Below, piece after piece: positions 37,339 to 44,914 of a DNA stretch of 64,000 nucleotides. A model generated the notes under the pieces. That model had not been told where the DNA came from. It did not search any database and saw only the letters and a program-made list of their open reading frames with translations. The translations under genes and the position numbers were made by a program. Source of the DNA: Candidatus Ribeiella danica. Its GTDB lineage: Bacteria; Chloroflexota; Chloroflexia; Chloroflexales; Roseiflexaceae. The stretch spans positions 682,001 to 746,000 of the forward strand of contig JADKFS010000001.1 of the NCBI GenBank assembly GCA_016717335.1, written 5' to 3'. How positions within the stretch are numbered: the first letter of the stretch is position 1; every line of letters starts with the position of its first letter.

Positions 37339-38019
37339 ATGGCGGTGATTACGATTTCCGGCGAGCTTGGTAGCGGCAGCCTCGACATCGCCCGACAAGT
37401 GGCGGAGACGCTGGGCTATGAGTTCGTGGACAAGCGCACGACCGACGGAATCTTCCGGCAGTACGGGCTGACCAAGTTCGACGATCTGTACAGCACGGCG
37501 CCGAGCTTCCTCGATCTCCTCAACGCCGACAATCTGCTGCTCGTCTCGATGGCGAATGAGATTACCGAGGCCGTGGCCAAGCGCGGCAACGTCGTGATCC
37601 TGGGCCGAGCCGGCTTCGCGGTTCTGGCCGATTATGCGGATGTGCTGCACGTGCACATCCAAGCCCCCTTCGCGGAGCGGGTGCAGCGGGTGATGGCCAG
37701 GGAAGGCATTGCCGATCTGCAGGCAGCCGAGGAGCGGGTGAACGAAGACGACAGCATGCATACCAAATATGTCCAGCGATTCTATAACAAGCAATGGGAT
37801 GACCCGTCCAGCTTCCATGTAGTCCTCGATACGGGCTCCCTATCCAGCGATATTGCCGTCCAGCGGATCGTCGAGGCGGCTAAGGCGCTTGAACAAACGG
37901 CGCCTGGAGAGGAAGCAGCCACGACCGCGAAGATCGAGGTAGATCCGGTTCTGGCGGACGCAGTCGACAAGGTGATGGCATATCCGCTGCCTGCCCTGCC
38001 GGAAACAAGGGCCAGCTAA
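37339..38019 (+). CDS. Cytidylate-kinase-like P-loop protein
   Basis: A 226-residue protein of the cytidylate kinase-like family (PF13189). VITISGELGSGSLDIARQVAETLGYEFVDK (in part) gives the P-loop region, in which the usual GxxGxGK is altered to GELGSGS with no Lys. NVVILGRAGFAVLADYADVLHVHIQAPFAERV (in part) and NEDDSMHTKYVQRFYNKQWDDP follow. The lost P-loop Lys is common in this family and casts doubt on simple NMP kinase activity. ATG 37339 has AAGGAGG eight bases upstream. It may be transcribed on from the sugar operon or separately; a bidirectional terminator follows. Confidence 0.8.
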   Translation: MAVITISGELGSGSLDIARQVAETLGYEFVDKRTTDGIFRQYGLTKFDDLYSTAPSFLDLLNADNLLLVSMANEITEAVAKRGNVVILGRAGFAVLADYADVLHVHIQAPFAERVQRVMAREGIADLQAAEERVNEDDSMHTKYVQRFYNKQWDDPSSFHVVLDTGSLSSDIAVQRIVEAAKALEQTAPGEEAATTAKIEVDPVLADAVDKVMAYPLPALPETRAS

Positions 38020-38057
38020 TCGTGGAAACGTGGCCCATCCTTCAGACGATCGCATCC

Positions 38058-38090
38058 GTGAGGCCGCTGAGATATGCTCAGCGGCCTCAC
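38058..38090. terminator. Bidirectional hairpin terminator
   Basis: A perfect 14-bp stem GTGAGGCCGCTGAG (38058-38071) with loop ATATG and complement CTCAGCGGCCTCAC (38077-38090), between convergent genes. It has no T-run on either side, so efficiency is uncertain. Confidence 0.7.
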
Positions 38091-38150
38091 CACATGTGGC
38101 GGAACAGAACGTGCCGGATCGACGTCTTTGATGGCGAGGCAGACACTGAG

Positions 38151-38558
38151 CTACGCAGCGCCCAGCACCTGCTCGCGCAGCTTGACGTCGCTGGCGTAGC
38201 CGAGGTTCAGGTGGCGCACTGCCCCGGCCGGGTCGAGCACGACCGTCGCCGGCACCGTCAGAATGCCGATCTGCTGCACGAGCTCAGGGTGCTCCAGCGC
38301 CGAGAGCGAGCGCACCGTCACCGTGTCGCCCAGCGAGGCGACCAGCCGCGCCAGCGCGGGCGCCTGCCGCGTCCGGCACTCCGAGCAAGAGGGCGTGGAG
38401 AACGCGACGATCGCCGGGCGGCCGGCCGGCACCATGCCCGCGAGCGGCGACTGCGACTGCAGGCCGCGCACCTTCCAGGATCGCCACAGGCGCACCAGAC
38501 CCCAAGCCGCGACGATCGTAAGCGCCAGCCCGATCAGGACGATAATTCGATCTATCAC
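38151..38558 (-). CDS. Membrane-anchored thioredoxin-fold protein
   Basis: A 135-residue protein with one N-terminal membrane helix (about residues 4-24) and a thioredoxin-like domain. The redox motif is Cys58-Ser-Glu-Cys61 in FSTPSCSEC, and the cis-Pro loop is TVPATVVLDPAG. It faces outward by the positive-inside rule and probably exchanges disulfides in envelope proteins. The start is GTG 38558 with a G-rich tract upstream. It follows the DUF4395 gene, a common pair. Confidence 0.82.
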   Translation of the reverse strand: MIDRIIVLIGLALTIVAAWGLVRLWRSWKVRGLQSQSPLAGMVPAGRPAIVAFSTPSCSECRTRQAPALARLVASLGDTVTVRSLSALEHPELVQQIGILTVPATVVLDPAGAVRHLNLGYASDVKLREQVLGAA

Positions 38559-38567
38559 ACACCCCCC

Positions 38568-38640
38568 CAATTGACAAGGTGACAAGGTGATTCTCCGGTG
38601 GAATGTCACCCCCTCACCCCCTCACCGCTCGCCTCTAACC
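38568..38640. repeat. Inverted octamer element (CAAGGTGA / TCACCCCC)
   Basis: The left arm is TTGACAAGGTGACAAGGTGA (38571-38590). The right arm has TCACCCCCTCACCCCCTCACC (38605-38625, quoted in part), inverse in its GTGA/TCAC core. It lies between the two linked genes. Confidence 0.65.
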
Positions 38641-39096
38641 CCTCGTCCCACGCAGCCGCCCCAGCTGGAAGTACACGAAGCACCCGGCGCAGAAGCCAAA
38701 GATCAGGTTGATCGCCGCCAGGGCGATCACGACGAAGGCCAGCCCCCAGCCGACAGCCGCCACGCCGGCGAACAGCGCCACGACGGCGGCTAGCAGCACT
38801 GCCGCGCCTAGCCCCTGCGCGAAGCGGTGCGGGGCCGCATCTTCCTCGTGCAGGTCGGGCCGCAGCAGGCCCGCCGGCCGCAGCACGTCGCGGTAGAGCC
38901 GCTGGAACAGCGCGGCGCGCGGGACCGCCGTGCCGACCGCCATCACCGCGCACACGAACGCCACCAGCCAGGGCTGGTTGACCACGAACCCGAGCGCCAG
39001 AAACCCGATGATCAGCGCCTGGTTGACCCGCAGCGCAGTCCGGTCGAACGATGCCTGCCCAGCCGCGTGACGAGCCGCGATCGCTTCGCCTTGCAT
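38635..39096 (-). CDS. DUF4395 family membrane protein
   Basis: A 153-residue protein with four hydrophobic segments. FDRTALRVNQALIIGFLALGFVVNQPWLV (in part) and the C-terminal IFGFCAGCFVYFQLG are the DUF4395 signature, including the paired cysteines CAGC. These proteins commonly adjoin thioredoxin-fold or rhodanese genes, as here, and are thought to take part in thiol or sulfur redox at the membrane. Confidence 0.85.
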   Translation of the reverse strand: MQGEAIAARHAAGQASFDRTALRVNQALIIGFLALGFVVNQPWLVAFVCAVMAVGTAVPRAALFQRLYRDVLRPAGLLRPDLHEEDAAPHRFAQGLGAAVLLAAVVALFAGVAAVGWGLAFVVIALAAINLIFGFCAGCFVYFQLGRLRGTRG

Positions 39097-39203
39097 TGTC
39101 TTCTCCAGTCAATAAGCAGTTAGTGTATTAATATGATAGACTAAGTGAAGAATACTGTCAAGGCGCACCTGGAGGCGCTTTTCTCCTCGCGCAGCGATAA
39201 GGG

Positions 39204-39245
39204 ATACCCCTCTCCCGGCTGGGAGAGGGGGCTAGGGGGTGAGGG
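39204..39245. repeat. CCCTCTCCC/GGGAGAGGG hairpin repeat
   Basis: CCCCTCTCCCGGCTGGGAGAGGGG (39209-39232; quoted as a 24-mer in two parts: CCCCTCTCCC and GGGAGAGGGG around GGCT), followed by GGGGGTGAGGG. This is the same motif as in the composite repeats at 24340 and 40600. Confidence 0.75.
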
Positions 39246-39279
39246 CCGCAGCGGGCGAAACGCCCACTCTGTTGTGTGA

Positions 39280-39350
39280 TATAATTCTCAATCTGTCAAC
39301 GACCTGAGTTCGGCGCCGAACTCACCTGCACAGCGGCGGCGCAGCCGCCT
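39280..39350 (+). promoter_or_regulatory. serC upstream region: -10 box and 20-bp perfect palindrome
   Basis: TATAAT at 39280-39285 is a perfect -10, with no good -35. Twenty bases on is the perfect palindrome TGAGTTCGGCGCCGAACTCA (39305-39324), then GGCGGC-GCA-GCCGCC (39336-39350). The palindrome would lie in the leader near +13 to +33 and could be an operator or an RNA hairpin. Confidence 0.55.
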
Positions 39351-39382
39351 GGCGAGCGTTTGAAACTCAGGAGAATTGTGCG

Positions 39383-40468
39383 ATGAGCAGCATCTACAAT
39401 TTCAACGCCGGCCCGGCCATCCTGCCGCGGCCGGTGCTCGAGCAGGCCCAGCGAGAGCTACTCGACTACCAGGGGCGTGGGATGTCGATCATGGAGATGA
39501 GCCACCGCTCCAAGGAGTACGAGGCGATCAACGCCGGGGCGGAGGCCACCTTCAAGCGGCTGCTCGGGCTGGGCGACGAGTACCGCGTGCTGTTCCTGCA
39601 GGGCGGCGCCAGCGGGCAGTTTGCTATGGTCCCGCTGAACTTCCTGCCGCCCGGCGGCGCGGCCGACTACCTGCTGACCGGCGCCTGGGCCGAGAAGGCC
39701 TACGAGGAGGCTGGCAAGATCGGCCAGGCGCGTCTGGCCGGCAGCACGCGCGAGCAGGGCTACCGGCGCATGCCGCACGCCGACGAGATCGACATGGGCG
39801 CGGCGCCGGCCTACGTCCATCTGACCTCGAACGAGACCATTCAGGGCACGCAGTGGCACGCCTGGCCCGAGGTCGGCGATCGCCCGCTGGTCGCCGATAT
39901 GAGCAGCGATATCCTCTCGCGCCCGTTCGACGCGGGCAAGTTCGCGCTGATCTATGCCGGCGCGCAGAAGAACCTCGGCCCGGCCGGCGTGACGGTGGTG
40001 CTGATTCGCCAGAGCTGGCTGGAGGGCGCCGCCAAGACCGCGCCGACGACCTTGCGGTACGCGACCCACGCGAAGAACAACTCGCTCTACAACACCCCGC
40101 CGGTCTTCCCGGTCTATATGCTCAATCTGGTGCTGGAGTGGATCGAGGAGTGCGGCGGCCTCGCGGCGATCGACGAGCGCAACCGGCACAAGGCCGCGAC
40201 GATCTACGCCGCGATCGACGGCAGCGGCGGCTTCTACCGCGGCCACGCCGAGCTGGAGGCCCGCTCGCTGATGAATGTGACCTTCCGGCTGCCGAGTGAG
40301 GACCTCGAGAAGCGCTTTGTCGCCGAGGCCGGTGCTACGGGCATGGTCGGGCTGGCCGGCCACCGATCGGTCGGCGGCATCCGCGCCTCGATCTACAACG
40401 CGATGAGCCTGGAGGGCTGCGCGGCGCTGGCCGGGTTCATGGCCGAGTTCACGCGCAAGAACGGCTGA
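39383..40468 (+). CDS. serC: Phosphoserine aminotransferase
   Basis: A 361-residue class V aminotransferase. NFNAGPAILPRPVLEQAQ at the N-terminus, LFLQGGASGQFAMVPLNFL near 70-88, and the PLP-lysine segment LIYAGAQKNLGPAGVTVVLI near 190-208 (Lys in AQKN). It converts 3-phosphohydroxypyruvate to phosphoserine, the serine route that also feeds cysE downstream in metabolism. AGGAG lies ten bases before the ATG. A clean terminator follows at 40493. Confidence 0.96.
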   Translation: MSSIYNFNAGPAILPRPVLEQAQRELLDYQGRGMSIMEMSHRSKEYEAINAGAEATFKRLLGLGDEYRVLFLQGGASGQFAMVPLNFLPPGGAADYLLTGAWAEKAYEEAGKIGQARLAGSTREQGYRRMPHADEIDMGAAPAYVHLTSNETIQGTQWHAWPEVGDRPLVADMSSDILSRPFDAGKFALIYAGAQKNLGPAGVTVVLIRQSWLEGAAKTAPTTLRYATHAKNNSLYNTPPVFPVYMLNLVLEWIEECGGLAAIDERNRHKAATIYAAIDGSGGFYRGHAELEARSLMNVTFRLPSEDLEKRFVAEAGATGMVGLAGHRSVGGIRASIYNAMSLEGCAALAGFMAEFTRKNG

Positions 40469-40492
40469 TCGCATCCTCTCACGCCTGCTCCT

Positions 40493-40525
40493 AGCCGCTC
40501 GACCGTACGGTCGAGCGGCTTTTTG
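40493..40525 (+). terminator. Rho-independent terminator after serC
   Basis: AGCCGCTCGACCG (40493-40505) is followed directly by its complement ending in CGGCT and then TTTTT. The stem is perfect, with the centre CCGTACGG, and has a T-run: the clearest intrinsic terminator in the window. Confidence 0.93.
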
Positions 40526-40539
40526 GTCTCTGCGTGTTG

Positions 40540-40640
40540 GGTGAACACTGGCTCATGGGGCGGTTTCGGCTCCGCCGAAACCGCCCCATGAGCAAGAATC
40601 CCCCCTCTCCCATTGGAAGAGAGGGCCGGGGGTGAGGGAA
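40540..40640. repeat. Composite double-hairpin repeat, copy 3
   Basis: GTGAACACTG is followed by a perfect 19-bp stem CTCATGGGGCGGTTTCGGC (40552-40570), loop TCC, complement (40574-40592), then a CCCCTCTCCC/GGAAGAGAGGG hairpin and CCGGGGGTGAGGG. The outer half of the stem differs from copies 1 and 2 but remains fully paired. The rest of the 347-bp gap 40469-40815 holds the serC terminator and an isolated TATAAT at 40668-40673 within GCGCTATAATAGCGC. Confidence 0.88.
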
Positions 40641-40815
40641 ACAGCACGCCAGATTGCAAAAAAGCGCTATAATAGCGCCGTTCTCGTACTACACTGCATC
40701 GTCTGCCTTACTCGAGCCCGAGCATCGACCAGCCGGGAGAATCGCTCCACGGCATAGCTGTTGCTATACCTACGCCGTTGCGCTCCAGCGTACTATTGTA
40801 GCGACGGAGTCTTCC

Positions 40816-40980
40816 ATGTTCGACCGAAATACCCGCCACCAGCTCCTCCAGGGTGCGATGCTGTTCGCCCTCGCGATCGGATCGTTGTCGCTGCGAGCCG
40901 ACCTCTTCACGTTCGTCATCGCGGTCCCGCTCGGCATCACGGGCATGCTCATGCTGATCGACTGCTGCACGGTGGCATAA
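40816..40980 (+). CDS. Small two-helix membrane protein
   Basis: A 54-residue protein. Hydrophobic segments lie at about residues 13-27 (AMLFALAIGSLSL) and 30-52 (FTFVIAVPLGITGMLMLIDCC). CGGAG lies seven bases before the ATG. The size and composition are those of a short membrane peptide, and I do not recognise a family. It is convergent with the phosphatase gene, 6 bp apart. Confidence 0.5.
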   Translation: MFDRNTRHQLLQGAMLFALAIGSLSLRADLFTFVIAVPLGITGMLMLIDCCTVA

Positions 40981-40986
40981 GCGCCC

Positions 40987-41799
40987 CTACTGCTCGATCG
41001 CCGCCGTCGCGCGCGATGGCTGGTAGACAAAGCCCGGCCCGCCCATGTACATCCCGCCGTCCACATTCACACACAGCCCGCCGGCATACACCAGCGGCTC
41101 GACAACCTCCTCGGGCAGGCAGCGCAGAATGAAGTTGATCGGCGTGTGGCCGTGCACGATCTGCTTGCCGCCGAAGTCGGTCAGCATCTGCGCCGCGCGC
41201 GCCGCGCCGTCGGGGTCTTCGTCGATAAAGGCCTTGCGCTGGCTGAATTGCTCCAGCAGCCGATCCCAGGCCGCGGCATCGTCGCTGCGCAGCAGCTCGC
41301 GAAACGCCTGGTTCACCTCGTCGATTGTGCTGCCGTAGCTGCTGTAGAACGTCGAGTCGGCGTGCACCAGCAGCAGGTCGCCGACGAGCGCCATCGCAGG
41401 CAGGCTCGCCAGCCACTCGACGTGGCTGGGCGTCAGGCGCTCCAGCTCGGCGTCGTCCCCGCCGTTGCGCCGCCAATCCCACAGAAAGGTGCCGCCCCAC
41501 GCGGTCCGCTGCTCGCTAAATCGGTGGGCCGAGAGGATCAGCGGCTCGTGATTGCCGATCAGCGCGCCGACCGAGCCGCCAGCCTGGGCCGACTCGACCT
41601 GCAGCCGCATCACCATGTCGACCGTGTCGACGCCGGCCGGCCCGCGATCGAAAAAATCGCCCATGAACCAGACCCGCGCGGCGCCGCCCGACCAGGCCAG
41701 CCGCGCATCCACCAGCCCGGCGCCCCGCAGCAGGCCCACCAGCTGCTCGTACTGACCGTGAATGTCGCCGATGATGTACAGAGGTTCAGCGGTTTTCAT
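40987..41799 (-). CDS. PPP-family (calcineurin-like) protein phosphatase
   Basis: A 270-residue phosphoesterase. The motifs GDIHGQ (residues 11-16), GDFFDRGP (about 47-54) and GNHE (near 85) are those of the bacterial PPP Ser/Thr phosphatase group (PrpA/ApaH-like), followed by VHADSTFY and VHGHTPINF. It could dephosphorylate proteins or dinucleoside polyphosphates. ATG 41799 (MKTAEPLYIIGDIHG) matches homologues. Divergent from fmdB. Confidence 0.88.
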   Translation of the reverse strand: MKTAEPLYIIGDIHGQYEQLVGLLRGAGLVDARLAWSGGAARVWFMGDFFDRGPAGVDTVDMVMRLQVESAQAGGSVGALIGNHEPLILSAHRFSEQRTAWGGTFLWDWRRNGGDDAELERLTPSHVEWLASLPAMALVGDLLLVHADSTFYSSYGSTIDEVNQAFRELLRSDDAAAWDRLLEQFSQRKAFIDEDPDGAARAAQMLTDFGGKQIVHGHTPINFILRCLPEEVVEPLVYAGGLCVNVDGGMYMGGPGFVYQPSRATAAIEQ

Positions 41800-41943
41800 A
41801 CAGTTGCCAATCTCCCGGCACGACTCAAGGTCGACCGCGTGTGGTCGCATCCAGCCTATTGTACCCGCAACATGTTTTGCCTGGGCTAAGCAATGTGATC
41901 CAAACGCTGTCCGATCTCTAACAAAACTCCAACTTCAGACCGT

Positions 41944-41972
41944 TTGATCGCCGCAGCCAGATGGTGTAGAAT
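41944..41972 (+). promoter_or_regulatory. Promoter upstream of the FmdB-like gene
   Basis: TTGATC (41944-41949), 17 bp, TAGAAT (41967-41972). AGGAGG follows at 42000. The 217-bp gap 41800-42016 holds no gene. Confidence 0.65.
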
Positions 41973-42016
41973 ACAAGGCAGCAACGAGCAACACTCACCA
42001 GGAGGATGTCGAGATT

Positions 42017-42343
42017 ATGCCTACCTATGTCTATGGATGTGACACGTGTGGCACTCAGTTCGAGCAGTTCCAGTCCTTCAAGGACGAGCCGCTGCGGACG
42101 TGCCCCACATGTGCCGGCGCAGTGCGACGCGTGTTTCAGCCGGTGGGCATTGTCTTCAAGGGCTCGGGGTGGTACATCACCGATAGCCGGAAGACCAGCA
42201 GCGCCAGCGTGACCAGCGACGAGTCGGCAGCCAAGCCCGAAAAGGCCGCCGCCAGCGAGCCGGCCGCCAAGAGCGAGCCGGCCGTCAAGAGCGAGACCAA
42301 GAGCGAGACCAAGAGCGAGACGAAGAGCACCAGTGAGAGCTAG
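42017..42343 (+). CDS. FmdB-family zinc-ribbon protein with low-complexity tail
   Basis: A 108-residue protein. The FmdB zinc ribbon MPTYVYGCDTCGTQFEQFQS...RTCPTCAGAVRRVFQPVGIVFKGSGWYITDSR occupies residues 1-59 (quoted in part), with four Cys in two CxxC pairs. A hydrophilic tail ends in repeated KSET units (about 90-104), a microsatellite-like GAGACCAAGAGC repeat in the DNA. Family function is unproved (regulatory or ribosome-linked roles are suggested). Confidence 0.85.
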   Translation: MPTYVYGCDTCGTQFEQFQSFKDEPLRTCPTCAGAVRRVFQPVGIVFKGSGWYITDSRKTSSASVTSDESAAKPEKAAASEPAAKSEPAVKSETKSETKSETKSTSES

Positions 42344-42441
42344 CCTGCCCCAGAGCAGTAGTCCGCTTTTTCTTATGCTAATCCAAACCTCCCTGCCACC
42401 TCGGCGCAGCGGGGGCAAGGGGTTTGCGTGCATCTGTCGCT

Positions 42442-42469
42442 AGGGACGTCATCGTACGATGGCGTCCCT
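42442..42469 (+). promoter_or_regulatory. Leader hairpin between fmdB and cysE
   Basis: AGGGACGTCATCG (42442-42454), loop TA, CGATGGCGTCCCT (42457-42469), with one internal T/G pair. There is no T-run, so it could be a weak terminator for the upstream gene or a leader element of cysE. Confidence 0.5.
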
Positions 42470-42525
42470 GTTCTGTGCACGACCCTTTGCATTCACCGGC
42501 ACCGGATGTCACGGGAGGTTTTTGT

Positions 42526-43293
42526 ATGTCTCTGCGAACTCAGCTGCTGACCCTGCGCGACGACGTGCGCGCAATCTTCCAGAATGATCCCGCCGCTCGA
42601 AATCTGGCCGAGGTGCTACTCTATCCCGGCTTGCACGCGATCACGCTGCACCGCCTCGCCCACGTGCTCTGGCAGCGCGGCGTCCCCTTCTTCCCACGCC
42701 TGATCTCACAGCTCGGGCGCTTTCTCACCGGAATCGAGATCCACCCCGGCGCCACGATCGGCCGGGGCTTCTTCATCGACCATGGCATGGGCGTGGTGAT
42801 CGGCGAGACGGCCGAGATTGGCGATCGGGTCACCCTCTACCAGGGCGTCACGCTCGGCGGCACCGGCAAGCAGCGCGGCAAGCGCCACCCGACGCTCGAG
42901 CATAACGTGACGGTCGGCGTCGGCGCAAGCGTCCTGGGCGCGATCACGATCGGCGAGGGCGCGCGGATCGGCGGCGGCGCGGTGGTCGTCAAGGACGTCC
43001 CGCCACACTCGACCGCGGTGGGCGTGCCCGCCCGCGTCGTGGCGACGCGCGACCCGCAGACCGGCACCACCCGCCCGGTCGAGGATCTGCCCGACCCGGA
43101 GGCCCAGATGCTGCGCGGGCTGCGCGCCAAGGTGCTCGAGCTTGAGGAGCGCCTCAGCGATGTCGAGGCCACGACCGACCAGCACCACCAGGAGCATCAC
43201 CTGGCCTTCGACGCGCTGCCGGCCCAGCTCTGGGCCACGCTCGGCGAAAACAACCCGAAGGACGACGAGTTTATGCTCGGCGCAGGAATTTAG
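42526..43293 (+). CDS. cysE: Serine O-acetyltransferase
   Basis: A 255-residue CysE. The left-handed beta-helix motif is clear: GATIGRGFFIDHGMGVVIGETAEIGDRVTLYQGVTLGGTG (in part), with catalytic His in DHGMG and QRGKRHPTLE near 120. It makes O-acetylserine from serine and acetyl-CoA. GGGAGG lies seven bases before the ATG. About 55 C-terminal residues beyond the usual end form a helix (LRGLRAKVLELEERLSDVE) and a His-rich segment. cysS follows, linking cysteine synthesis and charging. Confidence 0.95.
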   Translation: MSLRTQLLTLRDDVRAIFQNDPAARNLAEVLLYPGLHAITLHRLAHVLWQRGVPFFPRLISQLGRFLTGIEIHPGATIGRGFFIDHGMGVVIGETAEIGDRVTLYQGVTLGGTGKQRGKRHPTLEHNVTVGVGASVLGAITIGEGARIGGGAVVVKDVPPHSTAVGVPARVVATRDPQTGTTRPVEDLPDPEAQMLRGLRAKVLELEERLSDVEATTDQHHQEHHLAFDALPAQLWATLGENNPKDDEFMLGAGI

Positions 43294-43304
43294 ATCCCAC
43301 CCTT

Positions 43305-43343
43305 GGGAGGTATAGAGGAGCCTGCGGCCCCTCCACACCTCCC
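43305..43343. repeat. GGGAGGTATAG-type hairpin between cysE and cysS
   Basis: GGGAGGTATAGAGGAGCC (43305-43322) pairs with GGCCCCTCCACACCTCCC (43326-43343), allowing three G/T-type pairs. It is the same family as 52404-52444. Confidence 0.8.
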
Positions 43344-43407
43344 AGCGGTAACGCTGATCGCTGCCAAGCGAAGCCATTGTCTAATGCTTGAATTTCAGGA
43401 AAAGAGC

Positions 43408-44832
43408 ATGGCGATTCAAATCTACAATACGCTTTCTCGCACGAAAGAGCCGCTCGAGACGATCGAGCCCGGCGTGGTCAAGATGTATGTCTGCGGCGTC
43501 ACGGTCTACGATCAGGCCCACATCGGCCACGCGATGTCGGCGCTGGTCTTCGACATCATCAGGCGCTACCTGCAGTACCGCGGCTACGAGGTGCGCCACG
43601 TCGTCAACTTTACCGATGTCGACGACAAGATCATCAACCGCGCCAACACGCTCGGGCGCGACCCCAAGGCGCTGGCCGAGGGCTACGTGGCCGAGTTCCT
43701 GGGCGAGCTGGGCGACCTGAACATCCTGCCCGCCGGCGTCTACCCGCGCGCGACCGAGACGATGCCGGAGATCCAGCGCTTCATCGCCGGGCTGATCGAG
43801 AGCGACCACGCCTACGCGGCCGGCGGCGACGTGTACTTCCGCGTCGCCTCGGACCCGCAGTACGGCAAGCTCTCCGGCCGCAACCTGCAGGATATGCTGT
43901 CCGGCACGCGCTTCGAGGTCGACGAGCGCAAGGAGTCGCCGGCCGACTTCGCGCTCTGGAAGGCGGCCAAGCCCGGCGAGCCGGCCTGGCCCAGCCCGTG
44001 GGGTGACGGGCGGCCCGGCTGGCACATCGAGTGCTCGGCTATGAACCTCAAGCACCTGGGCGAGCAGATCGACATCCACGGCGGCGGCAACGACCTGGTC
44101 TTCCCGCACCACGAGAACGAGATCGCCCAGACCGAGAGCCTGACCCACAAGCCGTTCGCGCGCTTCTGGGTCCACAACGGCATGCTGCAGATCCACACGC
44201 GCGCCGAGGACGGCAGCATCAAGATCGACAAGATGTCGAAGTCGCTCGGCAACGTCGTGACGATCCGCGCGTTCCTGAGCGAGCACGAGTCCGACGTGCT
44301 GCGCCTGATCGTGCTGTCGACCTACTATCGCAACCCGCTGCTGTACGGCGCCGAGATCGTCGCCGACCAGGAGCGCAAGCTGACGCGCTTGCGCGGCGCG
44401 CTCGCGCCCGCCGTCGGCGCTGCGACCGAGGGGCCGGCGGCCGAGCAGCTCGCGGCGGTGGCGCAGAGCGCCCGCGAGCAGCTCGGCGCGGCGATGGACG
44501 ACGACTTCAACACCGCCGGGGCGCTGGCGGCGCTGTTCGAGCTGGTCCGCGCGATCAATACGGCGCGCGACTCCGGCCTGGCCGGCGAGCCGTTCGTGGC
44601 GGCGCAGGAGGCCTTGCGCGAGCTGGCCGGCGTGCTCGGCCTGACCCTCGCCGAGCCGCGCGCCGATGAGCAGCAGGCCGCGCCGTTCATCGATCTGCTG
44701 ATTGAGCTGCGCGCCGAGCTGCGCAAGGCCAAGCAGTATGCCCTGGCCGACCTGGTGCGCACGCGCCTGGCCGATCTCGACATTACCCTGGAAGATACGC
44801 CGCAGGGCACCCGGTGGAAAGTGACAAGGTGA
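43408..44832 (+). CDS. cysS: Cysteinyl-tRNA synthetase
   Basis: A 474-residue class I synthetase. VCGVTVYDQAHIGHAMS holds the first zinc Cys and the HIGH motif (residues about 28-45). HIECSAMNLKHLG and FPHHENEIAQ give the other zinc ligands near 210-240. KIDKMSKSLGN is the KMSKS loop near 270. It charges tRNA-Cys. ATG 43408 has AGGAAAAGAG upstream. The final residues KVTR and the stop codon are encoded by the first octamer of a repeat element (GTGACAAG, then GTGA at 44821-44832), so its end has been set by the repeat. Confidence 0.96.
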   Translation: MAIQIYNTLSRTKEPLETIEPGVVKMYVCGVTVYDQAHIGHAMSALVFDIIRRYLQYRGYEVRHVVNFTDVDDKIINRANTLGRDPKALAEGYVAEFLGELGDLNILPAGVYPRATETMPEIQRFIAGLIESDHAYAAGGDVYFRVASDPQYGKLSGRNLQDMLSGTRFEVDERKESPADFALWKAAKPGEPAWPSPWGDGRPGWHIECSAMNLKHLGEQIDIHGGGNDLVFPHHENEIAQTESLTHKPFARFWVHNGMLQIHTRAEDGSIKIDKMSKSLGNVVTIRAFLSEHESDVLRLIVLSTYYRNPLLYGAEIVADQERKLTRLRGALAPAVGAATEGPAAEQLAAVAQSAREQLGAAMDDDFNTAGALAALFELVRAINTARDSGLAGEPFVAAQEALRELAGVLGLTLAEPRADEQQAAPFIDLLIELRAELRKAKQYALADLVRTRLADLDITLEDTPQGTRWKVTR

Positions 44833-44906
44833 GCGGGTGACAAGGTGAGGGGGTGACCGGGTAGATTCGATACCTCTTGTCACCTTGTCACCTTGTCACC
44901 TTGTCA
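44821..44906. repeat. Inverted octamer element (GTGACAAG / CTTGTCAC) overlapping the cysS stop
   Basis: The left arm (44821-44860) has GTGACAAGGTGAGCGG units. The right arm (44876-44906) has four CTTGTCAC units. They are inverse to each other across a spacer of about 14 bp. The left arm provides the last three codons and stop of cysS; the right arm ends nine bases before the prmA start. Confidence 0.9.
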
Positions 44907-44914
44907 GGGGTATC

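Noticed and set aside
42442..42469. T-box leader of cysE/cysS
   Set aside because: The hairpin ends in CGTCCCT as many T-box terminators do, but the AGGGTGGNACCGCG antiterminator motif and a specifier stem are absent.
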